Positions 43,810-54,900 of a stretch of 64,000 bases of DNA are shown one piece after another. The notes beneath the pieces were generated by a model. It saw only the letters and a list, made by a program, of their open reading frames with translations, did no database searches and was not told the origin of the DNA. The position numbers and the translations under genes were made by a program. This stretch comes from Gaeumannomyces sp. JS-464 (Eukaryota; Ascomycota; Sordariomycetes; Magnaporthales; Magnaporthaceae), in assembly GCA_002197995.1 (NCBI GenBank), contig NGZR01000001.1:3348001-3412000 (forward strand). Direction: 5' to 3'. How positions within the stretch are numbered: position 1 is the first letter of the stretch; every line of letters begins with the position of its first letter.

Positions 43810-44329
43810 CTTGATCCGTCACCTGATTCCATGCTGGCGACGTGCTGGCTTGAACTAGCAGTGGTAGTTTTGGCCAGGGCAGTAGTGACGATTCTTTCCA
43901 TCTCGGTTCGAAATGCTTGTTGGTCCTCGGCGTTCCCGGAGACGGCCATAAGAGTGAGGTGTTCCATTGACTTCTGTGCGTCCGCAAAGGGAGGTCTAGT
44001 TTGCGTATCAAGCCACCACTCATTATAACCCAGTGCTATTGCGCCGGACGCGACTGCTGGAACTTCGTCAGGATTTTCTTGGCATTTTCAATATTATCCA
44101 AGATGGCGGCAAGGCAGGTTTTAATTTCGACGGCCTGTAATGCCCCGTTCTGATCGATGCGCGCCGCAACGACTTCGAGTTCCTTTATCTGGCGCTCATA
44201 CTGCTGGAGTCTGTCGGGTCCTCCTCGGATTCGGGCACGAATATCGCTGAAACCCGACGAAATCGAGACAGCGTAGGCCAGCAGTTGGGCAACTGCCGCA
44301 AAGGCGCCGAGCGCTTCCAGCCTCGACAT
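43810..44329 (-). pseudogene. NLR N-terminal domain exon (SesA / NACHT-N type), frameshifted
   Basis: ATG at 44329 gives MSRLEALGAFAAVAQLLAYA with SISSGFSDIRARIRGGPDRL and QQYERQIKELEVVAARIDQN, the helical pattern of the N-terminal 'fungal NACHT-NTPase' (SesA-like) domain. The frame ends at 44036; one base off, it continues IALGYNEWWLDTQTRPPFAD and AEDQQAFRTEMERIVTTALA to SMESGDGS, where a GTGAGG donor (43809-43804) follows. In this family the domain is followed by a glycine/asparagine linker and NACHT, which I cannot find downstream. So this is an orphan first exon with a frameshift. Confidence 0.75.
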
Positions 44330-45277
44330 TCTCGTATCGGGTTAGCAAAAGGCTGGATTGTATGTTGCCTACGCTTAATGTTGGGTGAGCGCTCCGGGAG
44401 CCCCTGCCGGAGCCGCATGAAGAGGGGGGAAGAGGTAGGTTGGGCCGATTCCAGATGTTGATGCACGGCCGCGAACCATCTTGGGCGACGAGGTGGCGCG
44501 GCAAGGACGGACTGACGCAAATTGGGCAGCGATTCGGTGGTGAGAAACCCCTCCCGATGCCAGTCCTTTTGGGCAAAGTAAACACTCCGCCCTCAATTCA
44601 TGCACACCTGATTTAAGCAGGCGAAAGTCTAACTTGTACACCGCCTTTAGGCGAGGCTGTTAAAAAAGTGTATTGACAGTCGAACGTGGGTAGCTCAGCT
44701 TCTGCGGAGGAGACGAGGAAGACGTAATGATAAAGTTTGCGGATCCGGCGTGGAGAATGCTACGTGCACGGAAGGTCCGGTGAACAAAATTGCCTCCCAC
44801 TGCGCCAGCGGTAGTGCTTACACGAAAGGACTGTGAAAGATAGATTGGATCGTATGAGGGCTCGGGAGACGCGGAGTCGCGCACTCCACGGTGCTGGAAT
44901 CATGGCATTCACATTCGGCGAGCTAAACCTAGGAGGTACTTTTGGTGAGACTGCACAGCGGGGCGGGGCAAACTCGCACAGCCCGAAAGCACCGAAGGGA
45001 TGCCAGCCACGCCCGGCGGCAGAGTTCCCTTCAAGCCTCCCCGCAGATCTTACCGGGCGTATGGGCCGTGGGACTCCCATTCTGCTTGCTTCCCAACCAC
45101 TCTGCTACAGCCTAAGCGTGGGCGGCAAAACCATCGCCAGAATAGTACGCGAAGCAGTGGCGCTGCGCCGATGACGTCGAGCTGGCAGAGGGACGCACGA
45201 AAACCCCGTGGGTCGACTCGCGCGGGCCGACGCGGCTAGCGTCTCCCAGTACCCGATGCCTTCCGGTACGACGCACT
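44330..45277. other. Interval without a supported gene
   Basis: A 113-codon plus frame (44833-45174, MAFTFGELNLGGTFGETAQR) shows no family features. It could be part of a decayed gene continuing to 45278, but I cannot connect it. Confidence 0.4.
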
Positions 45278-45605
45278 GTGCGTACAGACGCCACCATAGT
45301 GACTCGGAGTGCTGTCCTCGGCGGCTCGTGGCTTCGAGTCGCGATGTCTAGCTCGCTGTGCCTTACGCAACGCCTGGCGGCCATGCGGGTGCGCCTGATT
45401 CCCCTCCGCAAGGACCAGTACGGCGGTATCGCCGAATGGTACCGCGATTACACCGAGGACGAGCCGGTTCACTGGCACTTCTCGCAGCTCTTCGGCCTCT
45501 CTCCCGGCAGCCGCATCACGGCATTCAACTGCACGACCATTGAGGCCGGGCGCGCGTCGCTGCGCCGGCGGTTCAGCTCCGGCGGAGGAAGCATGGTCTT
45601 GCCTT
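45278..45605 (+). pseudogene. Unrecognised protein fragment
   Basis: Open frame with balanced composition: AAMRVRLIPLRKDQYGGIAE, WYRDYTEDEPVHWHFSQLFG, LSPGSRITAFNCTTIEAGRA, then SLRRRF. The aromatic and acidic content is unlike a GC-rich shadow frame. It butts against the opposite-strand NACHT fragment near 45600, so it is probably truncated at its 3' side. I do not know the family. Confidence 0.35.
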
Positions 45606-45888
45606 TGCCGGGGCCCCCTTGATCCACAGCAGTCTGTTCTGGTTGTCCCGCCGCCACTGGAGGAATCGTTGCCGAGGACCCACTGGTACACATTGTCCAG
45701 CAGGCCCCCCTTGTCCCCCTCGATCTGTACCTTGTCGTGTCTGGGGTCGGTGGTCCGCAAGGCTGCGAGGCAGGGGTTGCCGTTCGCGCCCGCGTAATTG
45801 TAGATGGCAGTCGAAACGTTGGGGCGAAGGGGGCGAAGCAAGCCATTTGCTAGTTTGATTTCGTCGAAAGCTTTGGTCAAGTTGGGGT
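45590..45888 (-). pseudogene. NACHT domain fragment with Walker A
   Basis: Minus strand: DPNLTKAFDEIKLANGLL, then STAIYNYAGANGNPCLAALR, TTDPRHDKVQIEGDKGGLLD, NVYQWVLGND; in a shifted frame FLQWRRDNQNRLLWIKG; in another GPGKGKTML (45612-45592), the P-loop. This C-L-x-L-R-T-T-D-P-R to Walker A order is diagnostic for fungal NACHT NLRs. Sequence beyond the P-loop does not look like NACHT and encodes something else on the plus strand. The fragment is cut at 45888 by the piggyBac sequence. Confidence 0.75.
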
Positions 45889-46836
45889 CGTTTGCAGTAC
45901 TTGCGCGGCTTAAAAGCAGCCGCGTTTGATCGGCCCTTTGGGGATAAAGCGCGGGCGTGCAATCTGTCGTTTTTAGAGCAATCTGGTGCAACGGGCACGG
46001 CCGCCTTAAACTCCGGGTTTTATCAGCCTTTGGTTAAGGCCAAAAAACGCGATAAATCTCGCGGCGATATACCTTGGGGATCTTTCACGTTAGTACCCAC
46101 GCCGGATTTAAAAGTTAATTAAATCGCTTGGAAAGACAACGGCCTCGTTGCCTTCTTTTTAACAGTATACACCGGATACGAGCCGGCAATCCAAGCCTTT
46201 TAAAAGCGCCCTAAAAAGACCTCGAAAGCAGGGCGAGCCGCGCGCCGAGTCTTTAGCGACGATCCTGTGAAGGAACTGTTAATTCCGCTGGTAACTTGGG
46301 CTTATAACCACAATATGGGCGGGGTTAACCTCGGCGATCAGCTTAAATCCGCGTGCGCGTTCGATCACTAGTATCGCAAAAGCTCGTAAAAAAGTAAATG
46401 AGTATATTTAACGTTAGCAAATCGGGATTTACCAATCCCTGCCTCCCAGGGGGCAAATAACGTGCTAGCGCTACTTAAGCTTAACACTAGGCTACATGTT
46501 GCTATCGAAGCGGTTAACAAATTAAACTAAAGGGCAAGCTTAAAGCACACGGAGTTCGGGCCGCATTCCGGCGCTTTTTATTAGTAAGCGGGCAATCGGC
46601 AAAAGGGCGAGTAATCGCTAAAGCGTTATAAGCGCTGCGAGTGGTAAAAAAAGCAGTCGCCGGCAAAATGCCGGGAAGGTGCAAGGCCGGGTGTAAACGG
46701 GGGGTACCGTTATAATCCACCCCTAAGCCCGGCTAAAGAAAAAAATCGGGGGTTAAAAAGCTTATTCCCAGCCCAAAGCGCTTTTTATGTATTTATCGCG
46801 TGTTAACAATACGCTGCGCGGTTTGCCAATCGTAGG
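45889..46836 (+). pseudogene. piggyBac-type transposase, 3' two-thirds, RIP-damaged
   Basis: It reads YLRGLKAAAFDRPFGDKARA, GATGTAALNSGFYQPLVKAK, DIPWGSFTL, ELLIPLVTWAYNHNMGGVNL and GDQLKS, then a tail shared with the minus-strand fragment at 31560-31935. GATGTAR...DIPWG and HNMGGVDxGDQ are piggyBac (DDE_Tnp_1_7) landmarks; the acidic residue in GGVD is Asn here. The N-terminal part is missing at the junction with the NACHT fragment. Copia-2 is inserted at 46836/61269. Confidence 0.75.
46832..46836. repeat. Target-site duplication GTAGG, left copy
   Basis: GTAGG precedes the Copia-2 5' LTR; the same five bases follow the 3' LTR at 61269-61273, 14.4 kb away. Confidence 0.93.
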
Positions 46837-47353
46837 TGTTAAAAGGAACTAATGTATTTAGCTAAAGTTAGGCGCACAAACCCTACCTACCTGTATTACC
46901 TACCTTGTACTTTTGTGGATCTGTGCATAAGGTCGGCCCACAGCGTGCTACAGCGCCTAAGTCAGCCGTTGTGGGGCTACCTAATTCACCTACCCTGCAC
47001 GCGCCGAGGCAGGGGTGAAAAACGCATAAGTCAAATTTGGAGGCCCAACGCGAAGATGGTTTTAGTGGCCGTGGGTCGATTTTTTAATTTCCCTATACAA
47101 AATAATTTTTCGGAAAATCGCGTGCGGTACTGGAACCTTTTGGGCGGGGGGCCGCGGGATTAATGTCGGAGGGTATATGAGGGAGTCGAGTTGGCGACCC
47201 CTCCTTGCAATACAAGCCTGTACCACCCACTAAGCTTGGGGCCTTGCCAGCACTACTTGTAGTGCTTAACAGGGCCCGTACCAACTAAACGTGACCCTGT
47301 TAGTTATTGTAATTAGCGCAAGCACGCCCCAATTAAAACCCTATATTTTTACA
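46837..47353 (+). repeat. Copia-2 5' LTR (517 bp)
   Basis: It begins TGTTAAAAGGAACTAATG and ends CTATATTTTTACA. It is 18 bp shorter than the 3' LTR, mostly through a missing CTACC-rich stretch near its start. Confidence 0.94.
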
Positions 47354-47368
47354 AGTTATAAGCCCGGG
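47354..47368 (+). promoter_or_regulatory. Copia-2 probable primer-binding site
   Basis: AGTTATAAGCCCGGG follows the LTR directly; G-to-A changes undone it matches GGTTATGAGCCC, complementary to the anticodon arm of initiator tRNA-Met. Confidence 0.55.
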
Positions 47369-48718
47369 AAATCCAGTAGCTGGCAGGGGATCGTGGCCTA
47401 TCGAGTGCTAAATTAAACCCTAATTGAAAACCTGCGATCGCGAAATCGCGCGATCAAATTAAGCGCCAAGTGCATTAAATTTGTGCACTAATTAAGCCCT
47501 GTAACCTTTGGTTTGGGGCGCTGTGCAATTGAAATTGCGACCGTAACCTTTGTTGCGAGTTAAGGCGGATTAGGGGAATTAAAGGCACTAAATCCTAGTA
47601 GCTAAAAGGTGGCAACACTTACTAGTAGGCGCTAAGGAGCGCTAATACCGAGGCTTATCGGCGCTGCGAAACGCCTTATAAGTACCTCCGAGAACCTAAG
47701 CGGCGCTGAGGTAGCGCCTAACCAAATTACCCAAACGGCGCTAAGGCAGCGCCTAAATACAAAAAAAACCAAGGAGTGCCGGGGGGCACCCAGATAGTAG
47801 TTGGGGGCAATTAGCGCTTAAAAGCGCTATATAAATACCTAAGTTTGTGTTCCGGAGTATAACGTGGAAAGTGGCCTAACCATTAAAAGCGCTGTACGTT
47901 GGAAGGTTACCGGCGCTGTTAGTTCCTTTTTGGACCACCTTTCGAGGTGTAAAAACGGGGTTTGCAGTACTGAAAAAAGCTTTTAATTAGTTCCCTTTTG
48001 GCCTATTTTCGGGTGCAAAAAAACGGGGTTTGTTAAGGTCGAAGCAAGTTGGTGTTAATTCCCTTTTAGTCCCACCTTCGGGTGCAAAAGACGGGGTTTG
48101 CCAATTGCGTACCTTTAATGGATAACGCTTTATTTGTAGCACCTTTAAAGGCAACAAATAAAGGGTTTTTTACTGTGTATAAATACTAGGCCGTTTATAA
48201 AAGCCGTTTACCAACCTATTAAGTTTTTTAATTGCGGGGTAACGTTGCGCAAATTGTTATGCAGCCTAGTAAAAGCCACATTTCGGTTAAAGCAGTTTGT
48301 AATTTACCTTATAGCGTACCCTCGCGGTAAAAACACTAAAGCAGCTAATACGCACGTTTAAGCGAGCCTATTGGTTTAATTAGTATAGTAATGCTTTAAT
48401 ACCTAAAAAAACGCTAAATATTTGCATTTTAAGGTTTTTGTTAAAGTACGTAAAATTGGATTAAAAAGCTTAAAACCAGCCTAATTTTAGGTTAACTTAC
48501 TAATAGTTGTAAAAAAGTCCTACTATTACAAAGCCTCGTTAGCTTTGGCAGTTATTTTGTAACACCTACCTTATAACGAGTACCTTTTACCGTTTTACTT
48601 CGTAATAATTACCTTGTAACAAATACGTTGTATAAATAAATTGTATAAGTTATTTATAAGGTTATTTTGTAATTGCAAAAGCTTTAAAGCTTTGCAAACT
48701 TTAAGCTAATTACGTTAA
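47369..48718 (+). other. Copia-2 leader
   Basis: No open frame of note. It contains repeated GGCGCTRAGGNAGCGCC-type inverted motifs at about 47630-47760 and three related segments with AAAACGGGGTTTG at about 47950, 48010 and 48090, which look like repeated structural elements in the RNA leader. AT-rich after 48120. Confidence 0.6.
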
Positions 48719-48736
48719 AATAACTGCTAAATAAAA
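48719..48736. repeat. LINE-B target-site duplication, left copy (18 bp)
   Basis: AATAACTGCTAAATAAAA occurs here and at 54883-54900, on either side of LINE-B. Confidence 0.93.
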
Positions 48737-48845
48737 GAAAAAAAAGCTGCTGCGACCTTAAAAACGCGTAGCCGGTTAGCCCTTCCAAATAATCCAATTC
48801 CGACGCTAAAATCGAACTCCTCGCAGCCGACTCGACCCCGGATCG

Positions 48846-50420
48846 ATGCCGCATCGTGCGCGCGCCGACGGCGCGGGCCAAAAATCGATGGCGATCGATT
48901 TTGGGCTCGCGGCCAGTCGGCACGCCACGACGGTGGATCCTCCTAACGCGTTTTCGAATACGCGGGGAAGCAGCGACACCGATACGAGACCGGCGCGCAG
49001 CCGCCAAATAAAAGAGAAAAAGAGATTATTAACAAGCTAAAGCCCTTTGTAATTAATAAAAAGTTGCCGGAAGTTTTGCAACTGGTGTCGGAGTAACGAA
49101 GCGAGGGATCGACGCGAAGCGGCTCGCTAGCGCGAAGCCGCTGCAAAAGGACCAGTAATTAACGACACGCTGCAAAAGCTTAAAGCAGAAATACTTAAGG
49201 AAGTTAAAAAAGCATTGGCTAACACCAAAAAGTCCTATGCCACTGCATTGGCCACGAGCTTGCCGGCCGAATGCCGGGCGGAACCGAGTCGACTTAACCA
49301 CGCTAACAGTACCCGAACACGGCGCAACCCCCACCCCGATTTATACCGTCGAAAGTCGAACGAGAGAGATTATCGTAAACGTAAAAGAACCCCAAAGGCA
49401 ATTAAAAAGCGATTAACGATAAACACCCTATAAGCGTTAAATAACCAACTAAGCACGATAATACGGGCAACGAAACGACTTCGGAGCGGAAACGTAATAG
49501 TATGCTTTTAAGCAAACGCAAAGAACATAAGAAAAGAAACGACTAGGTGAAAAAAGTATTCGGCGATTAGGCAACGATCCGGGTGCGAACATACGACGTG
49601 GTAATTCGAGGTTTTAAATAAAAGCATTTCCAAAAAACCCAAACGCATTTGTTAAAAGTTTAAACGCCGAAAACCGAAACGCAAAAGTTAAATCCATACA
49701 CGTGTGGCCGGCCCGGACCCTTTACGGATATGCCATAGTATTAGCTCGCATCGGATCGGTAACGGTAACGAACTAAATATGCGAACGAAAATTCGTAATA
49801 AAAGCAGTAATTTATAATTGCGAGCTATTTACATTAAACGTTAAAGCCAACTAATGCTATAACTGCTTCGAATAGGGATACCGTTAAAAGTTTTGCATTA
49901 AACCGAGCCGGTGCCCGTATTGCGGAAAACCGAAACACTAAAAAGGAAAACACTAATGCGACGCCCACTACCAATATTAAAAGCCACACCTAAATGCATA
50001 ACTACAATAAATCGCACCCGGCCTTTTACCGGGGATGCGAAATAGCATAACGCGCTATAGGAAAAGCAAGGAAAGCATACTAAAACAAACCCAAAAAGGT
50101 TTATGTTAAAAAGCGCAGCTTATAAACCAATAAAAAACGTTACCTTTCCTATTTTTTAAGCCCGCTAACCCTTCGAAACCGGAGGGTTAACGAGCTTAGC
50201 AAAAGACGAAGGAATAATTTAAACTCGGATAATAATTTACTAACCCGAACTTTAGGACGCCGACCAGTCGGCAAACCCCGCAAAAATTTACAGTTATCCA
50301 GGGGCCAAACCGACATACGGCCGCCTCCTTTACCTATAACATACTTCGCCCCCAAAACAAGCTCCCCGCTAGTTAAACCCCCCGTTACGGCAAACGAGCA
50401 AGTACGCGAAAAAGCCGAAA
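48846..50420 (+). pseudogene. LINE-B ORF1, gag-like with zinc knuckle, damaged
   Basis: It begins around MPHRARADGAGQKSMAIDFG (48846) with a polar, low-complexity N terminus. Near 49850-49960 the frame gives NCFE-stop-GY then KFCIKPSRCPYCGKPKH and KH-stop-CDA, a pair of CCHC-type knuckles with some residues lost to stops. It ends before about 50.5 kb. It binds element RNA in active relatives. Confidence 0.6.
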
Positions 50421-50579
50421 AGATAATGGCCCCGATAAACCCTTTTCGCCCTCCCCCTCCTTCGAACCGCTACCGATAATAAATAGCATTAGCCCGTAAA
50501 ACGCATTAAAAGGCCCAAAAAAACCCGCATAGTAATTTCGATACTATATTGGAATATAAAAAAGGGAGCGAAAAAGGAG

Positions 50580-53500
50580 ATATTTTGCTATTTAGTAAAA
50601 AAAATACGATATAATAGTTATATAAAAGCCGGAGCTAAACCGATATAAAACCTAAAAAAACCAGCAAAGTGCAAATACGAAGTGGTTTACCACTAAGCTA
50701 ATAACCGCTTAAACGCAGCACTATACGTTTACCAACGGCTAAACCCGTATCGTAAAAGAGCTAAAGCGGATAACGATTAGGCAATAGTAACATTGCAAAC
50801 CCTATTGGGAAAAATCGATATTTACTCGATATATTTGCCGGATTTAAAAGCACTAGGAAAGTGGCATACGCTATTAACAAAAATCGAAGCGTAGTTATTA
50901 CGATACTACGCCGTGCTTGTAGGGGATTTTAATATGTACCACTTTATGTAGGACGTTTATAATAAACGAAACGAAAAAGCAAACGTATTACTATCGCTAA
51001 CGCACCGGTGGAAATTCGAATTTGCAATACTTTACGGAAAGGTAACGAAAAAAAGATTTGGCGAACGAAAAAGCATAATTAATTATGCATAAATATCCGA
51101 CGCGTTAGCCGTAAAATACGAAAATAAAAACGACGAAATAAAAGGATCGAATTACCACCCCCAAATAATTTTAATTAATACCGAAGCGAAGCCGCTTCGG
51201 CAAAAAACCGCCGAAAAATGGGTATGGAAAAAAGTAAACATTAATATAAAAAACGACTAAAAAAAGGCATTGCAATTGGCTATATAGCATATCGAAATTA
51301 AAAATATGGAAATACCGGAAAATATCGATAATTAAATAAACGCACTAATAAATTAGCTAACCCTAATCGTTAACGAGTTAATACCGAAAAGGAAATCATT
51401 AATTAGCTTTAAGCTAGCACCGTATTGGAATTTAAAATTTACTAAACTCGTTAATAAAACGAGGAGGTACCGGCGCGCATATACGAGGTTAAAAACATAA
51501 AATAGCCATAACGAATTAAAAGCAGCGAATAAGGCTTTTATAAAAGAAAAAGGAAGGCGGTTAACGCGCATTGGAAAAAGTTTATTAAGGAAGCATTAAA
51601 AAGAAAAAAGAAAAAAGCCACCTTTTAAAACGTAAAACGGTGGGCGAAACTACGCAGCCATAAAAAACGAAATTTAACCAAATTACCGGATTTGCACCGA
51701 TTAAAAACGGCAATTAAAAACCAGCTAACACTTACGCAAATAAAGCAATAGCTTTAGCGGCTAAGTTTTACCCTAGCCCGAAAGCGGATTTAACCGATAT
51801 TACAAATACCACGTTTAATAACGACACGTTCCATTACGCGTTTTTAATAAAACATATAGTAAACCCGGAAAGCGGCGACGTATTAACGGCCTTAAAAAAA
51901 ACGCAAAATTGGAAAGCCCCGGGAGCGGATAATTTATTAAACGGACTTTTAAAAGCATACGGCCAACCATGTTAAAAAGCTATATTTAAAATAGCCAACG
52001 TTAGCTTCGACCTCGAATATTTCCCGAAGCGCTTCCGAAACGCACTTATAGTAATGCTGTTAAAGCTAGGCAAAAGTATAAAAGATAGGAAAATAGCGAA
52101 AGGATAAAAACCGATTGCACTTTTTTCGTTTATTTCCAAAATTATAAAGGCTATAATAAGAAAACGGATCGCTAACGAAGCGGAAAAAAGGGGACTTTTA
52201 CCGGAAAAACAAATGGGTAATAAAAAAAAACGCAGCATTAAATTCGCTATTAAATAAGTAATAAATATAGTAATAATAGCGTGGAATTACGGCGCTATAG
52301 CTTCGCTATTGCAACTCGACCTATTAAAGGCATTTAATAATATTAATTACATTAAATTGTTTAATATAATGCGAAAGCAAGGATTTTTACCAAAAATAAT
52401 CAAATGGATTAAAAGCTAGCTTATAAATAAAATAGCCCGGTTCCGGTTTAACGGAAACACGTTAGCGCTAATACTAGTAATTGCAAAAGTCCCGTAAAAA
52501 TTACCACTATTACTTATACTATTTATCTTTTACATCGCGTTATTATACGACAAGCTGGAAAAAATCCCAAAAATAACAATGGTTAGCTTCGCCGACGATA
52601 TTAACCCTTTAACAATAGGGGGCACCATAGCGAAAACGGCATAACTATTGGAAAAAGCTTGGAACGTATGCCAAACGTGGGTAAAAACAATAAAAATAAC
52701 ATTTAACGCATTAAAAACCGAGCTATTGCATTTTACCAAAGCCTTAAACCAAACCCGAATTCGCACCGGAGCTACCCACGTATAACCATCGCTAACGGCG
52801 AAATTCCTCGGAGTTTAGCTAAATTACAAATTAAATTTTAAAGCCCACACTAAATAAGCGAAAGGCAAATAGGAAAAATAACAATTAGCGATAACAAAAT
52901 TCGCAACGGTAACGTAAGGGAGCAGCTTTGCTAAAGCGAAATAATTATACGCAATAGTATACAAAAGCGCGATAACGTATAAAGCCGCAATATACCACCT
53001 TCCAACCGAACCACGGGGGCGGCCCCGAAGCGCAGCCAAAAAGTTAGCGAAAAAATAGCGAATATGCCTTAAAGTGGTAACCAAAGCATATAAAAAACGT
53101 TATTAGCCCATTTAAAAATAAAAACCTACGTGCTACCTTTAAATTTATACCTAAACGAAAAGGTAATTAATATAAAAAATAAATGGCTGGAAATTGGAAT
53201 AACATAGCGAATTAACGAAGCGATAACGAAGGTAACGAACCGATTTAAAAGGTTAAGGTACCGGGAACGAAGCAGAAAACCACACCCTTAAAACGGCCAA
53301 GCAAAAAAGGGATAAGCGAAACGCTAAAACCGATTTAAAACAACCCCGGAACTAAAACGTAAACCAATCCCCGCGGAAACGAAAAAAAATCCAAACATAA
53401 ATACGCGAAACGCTAAAACCCTAACGTAATAATAAAATGGAAGTTAAAAATTGCCAATTTAACGAAAACGGCAAAAAAAGCGAACCGGCATAAAATCGCG

Positions 53501-53980
53501 TGCTTAGCGAATAACCCCCTATTTACGGGGAAATGGTTAAATACTACGAAGGAATGCCAAAAGCATATAGCTTAATAGCAATCCAAATTAAAACGGAAAA
53601 GCTAGGCTTAAATGCTTTCCTATTTAATAGGAACGTGCCCGACGCGGTAACGCCGCTATGCGAATGCGGCAACGGATAAAGGGAAACAGCATAGCACGTG
53701 TTAACCCAATGCACCCGCTGGGATAAATAGCGGGATAACACCGGGATAGCATAAGCGGATAGCCGAAAGGCATATTTCGAGCTATGGGAAATAAGGAATA
53801 TATTATTTAAAAAAACAGTACGCATAATGTTTAAAACTGGAAAACTAATAGATTTTAAGGCAGCGAAAAAGGTGGAAAAAAAACGCGTAAAAAAAAGGAG
53901 AAAAAAAAACGTACCGAGCCGGAAAAAAATTAAACCATAAATAACTATAAACGCTAAACGAAAATACCCCACCAAAACGA
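50580..53980 (+). pseudogene. LINE-B ORF2: endonuclease, RT and C-terminal zinc motif, damaged
   Basis: Endonuclease: KIDIYSIYLPD and VGDFNMYHF (50920-50945). RT: RLIANEAEKRGLLPEKQMGN (about 52170), LLQLDLLKAFNNINYIKLFN (52295-52355), LPKIIKWIKS, and FADD at 52588-52599 with INPLTIGG. C-terminal part: CECGNG, then ETA-stop-HVLTQCTRW (53650-53720), the CCHC pattern of many LINE ORF2 proteins. Most damage is by TAA/TAG. Confidence 0.8.
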
Positions 53981-54882
53981 GGGGAAGGAAAAGTGGACCA
54001 ACGCTAACACCCCATATGCGAACCGCAACCGGAAAAAACCGACTAAGCTAATCATTTTTATCTTTACCCATTTCCCTCGACGAAAAGGGAACGAAGCGCG
54101 GAAAAGCAAATGTAAAAGCGCGAGCGGGAGGATGCGCGAAAACTAAAAGCAAAAGTGGGAAAAAAGGATTAAAAGTTATAATAAAAAGATTAAGGAAGGG
54201 CGAAAAAAAAGGGCAAAAAACCATTAAAGGCAAAAGGGGAAAAACGGTAAAAACCCGCACCCGGAAGGAAATAAAGGCATAATCGAAAGGCACGACATAA
54301 ATAAGGTAAAAGCAATATAATTACGAAAACGGCGAACCAATAAAAAGATTAAATGCGCGCTATAAGCGAGGAAACAATCCGCAACCGGAGCGTTACCTCC
54401 GGAAGCGAACAACATGTCGAATTACCCGATGTTAACCACGACCCCCGAACCTTACGAAGCAGCTACGCGATTAAGCACCGAGGCGGGACCGAAAAACCTC
54501 GGACGCGGATAACTAGGCCGCCGCAACCAACCGAACCAACCACTACCAATATCACCACAAAAAGAGAAAACCCGACACCGGGGCGCTACCTAAGCGTAAT
54601 ATGCATTCCCTATAATCTTTCCTTTGCGTACTTTCTTATTGTTACTATTAATTATAAAGACGCTTTCGCGATAAAACCCTTAAAAGCAGTCGCAGGAACT
54701 AAGCAAACGGCACCATTATTTAATATAGCAAAAACCGTATACGAAAAGCAGATATGGTTTTTATTCCTAAGCCACCGAGCCGGATGCGGTCCGCACCCGG
54801 AGACGAGTTTAAGGGTTTTTACATGTATATAAAACAGTAAAAGCACCGAGGTTTTTACAAACATAACGGCAGTATAACTAAT

Positions 54883-54900
54883 AATAACTGCTAAATAAAA
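54883..54900. repeat. LINE-B target-site duplication, right copy
   Basis: AATAACTGCTAAATAAAA, identical to 48719-48736. Confidence 0.93.

Larger units (their letters stand above)
48737..54882 (+). mobile_element. LINE-B: second Tad-like LINE family, full length, nested in Copia-2
   Basis: The element is 6146 bp long, bounded by the 18-bp duplication. ORF1 (about 48.85-50.4 kb) has a CCHC knuckle; ORF2 (about 50.6-54.0 kb) has endonuclease, RT with FADD at 52588-52599, and a C-terminal zinc motif. Its proteins and nucleotide sequence differ from LINE-A, so two LINE families were active. RIP-type stops are dense. The 3' end is AT-rich without an obvious long poly-A. Confidence 0.9.

Noticed and set aside
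43696..44028. 110-codon plus-strand frame
   Set aside because: Antisense to the NLR N-terminal exon, whose minus-strand reading matches a known family.
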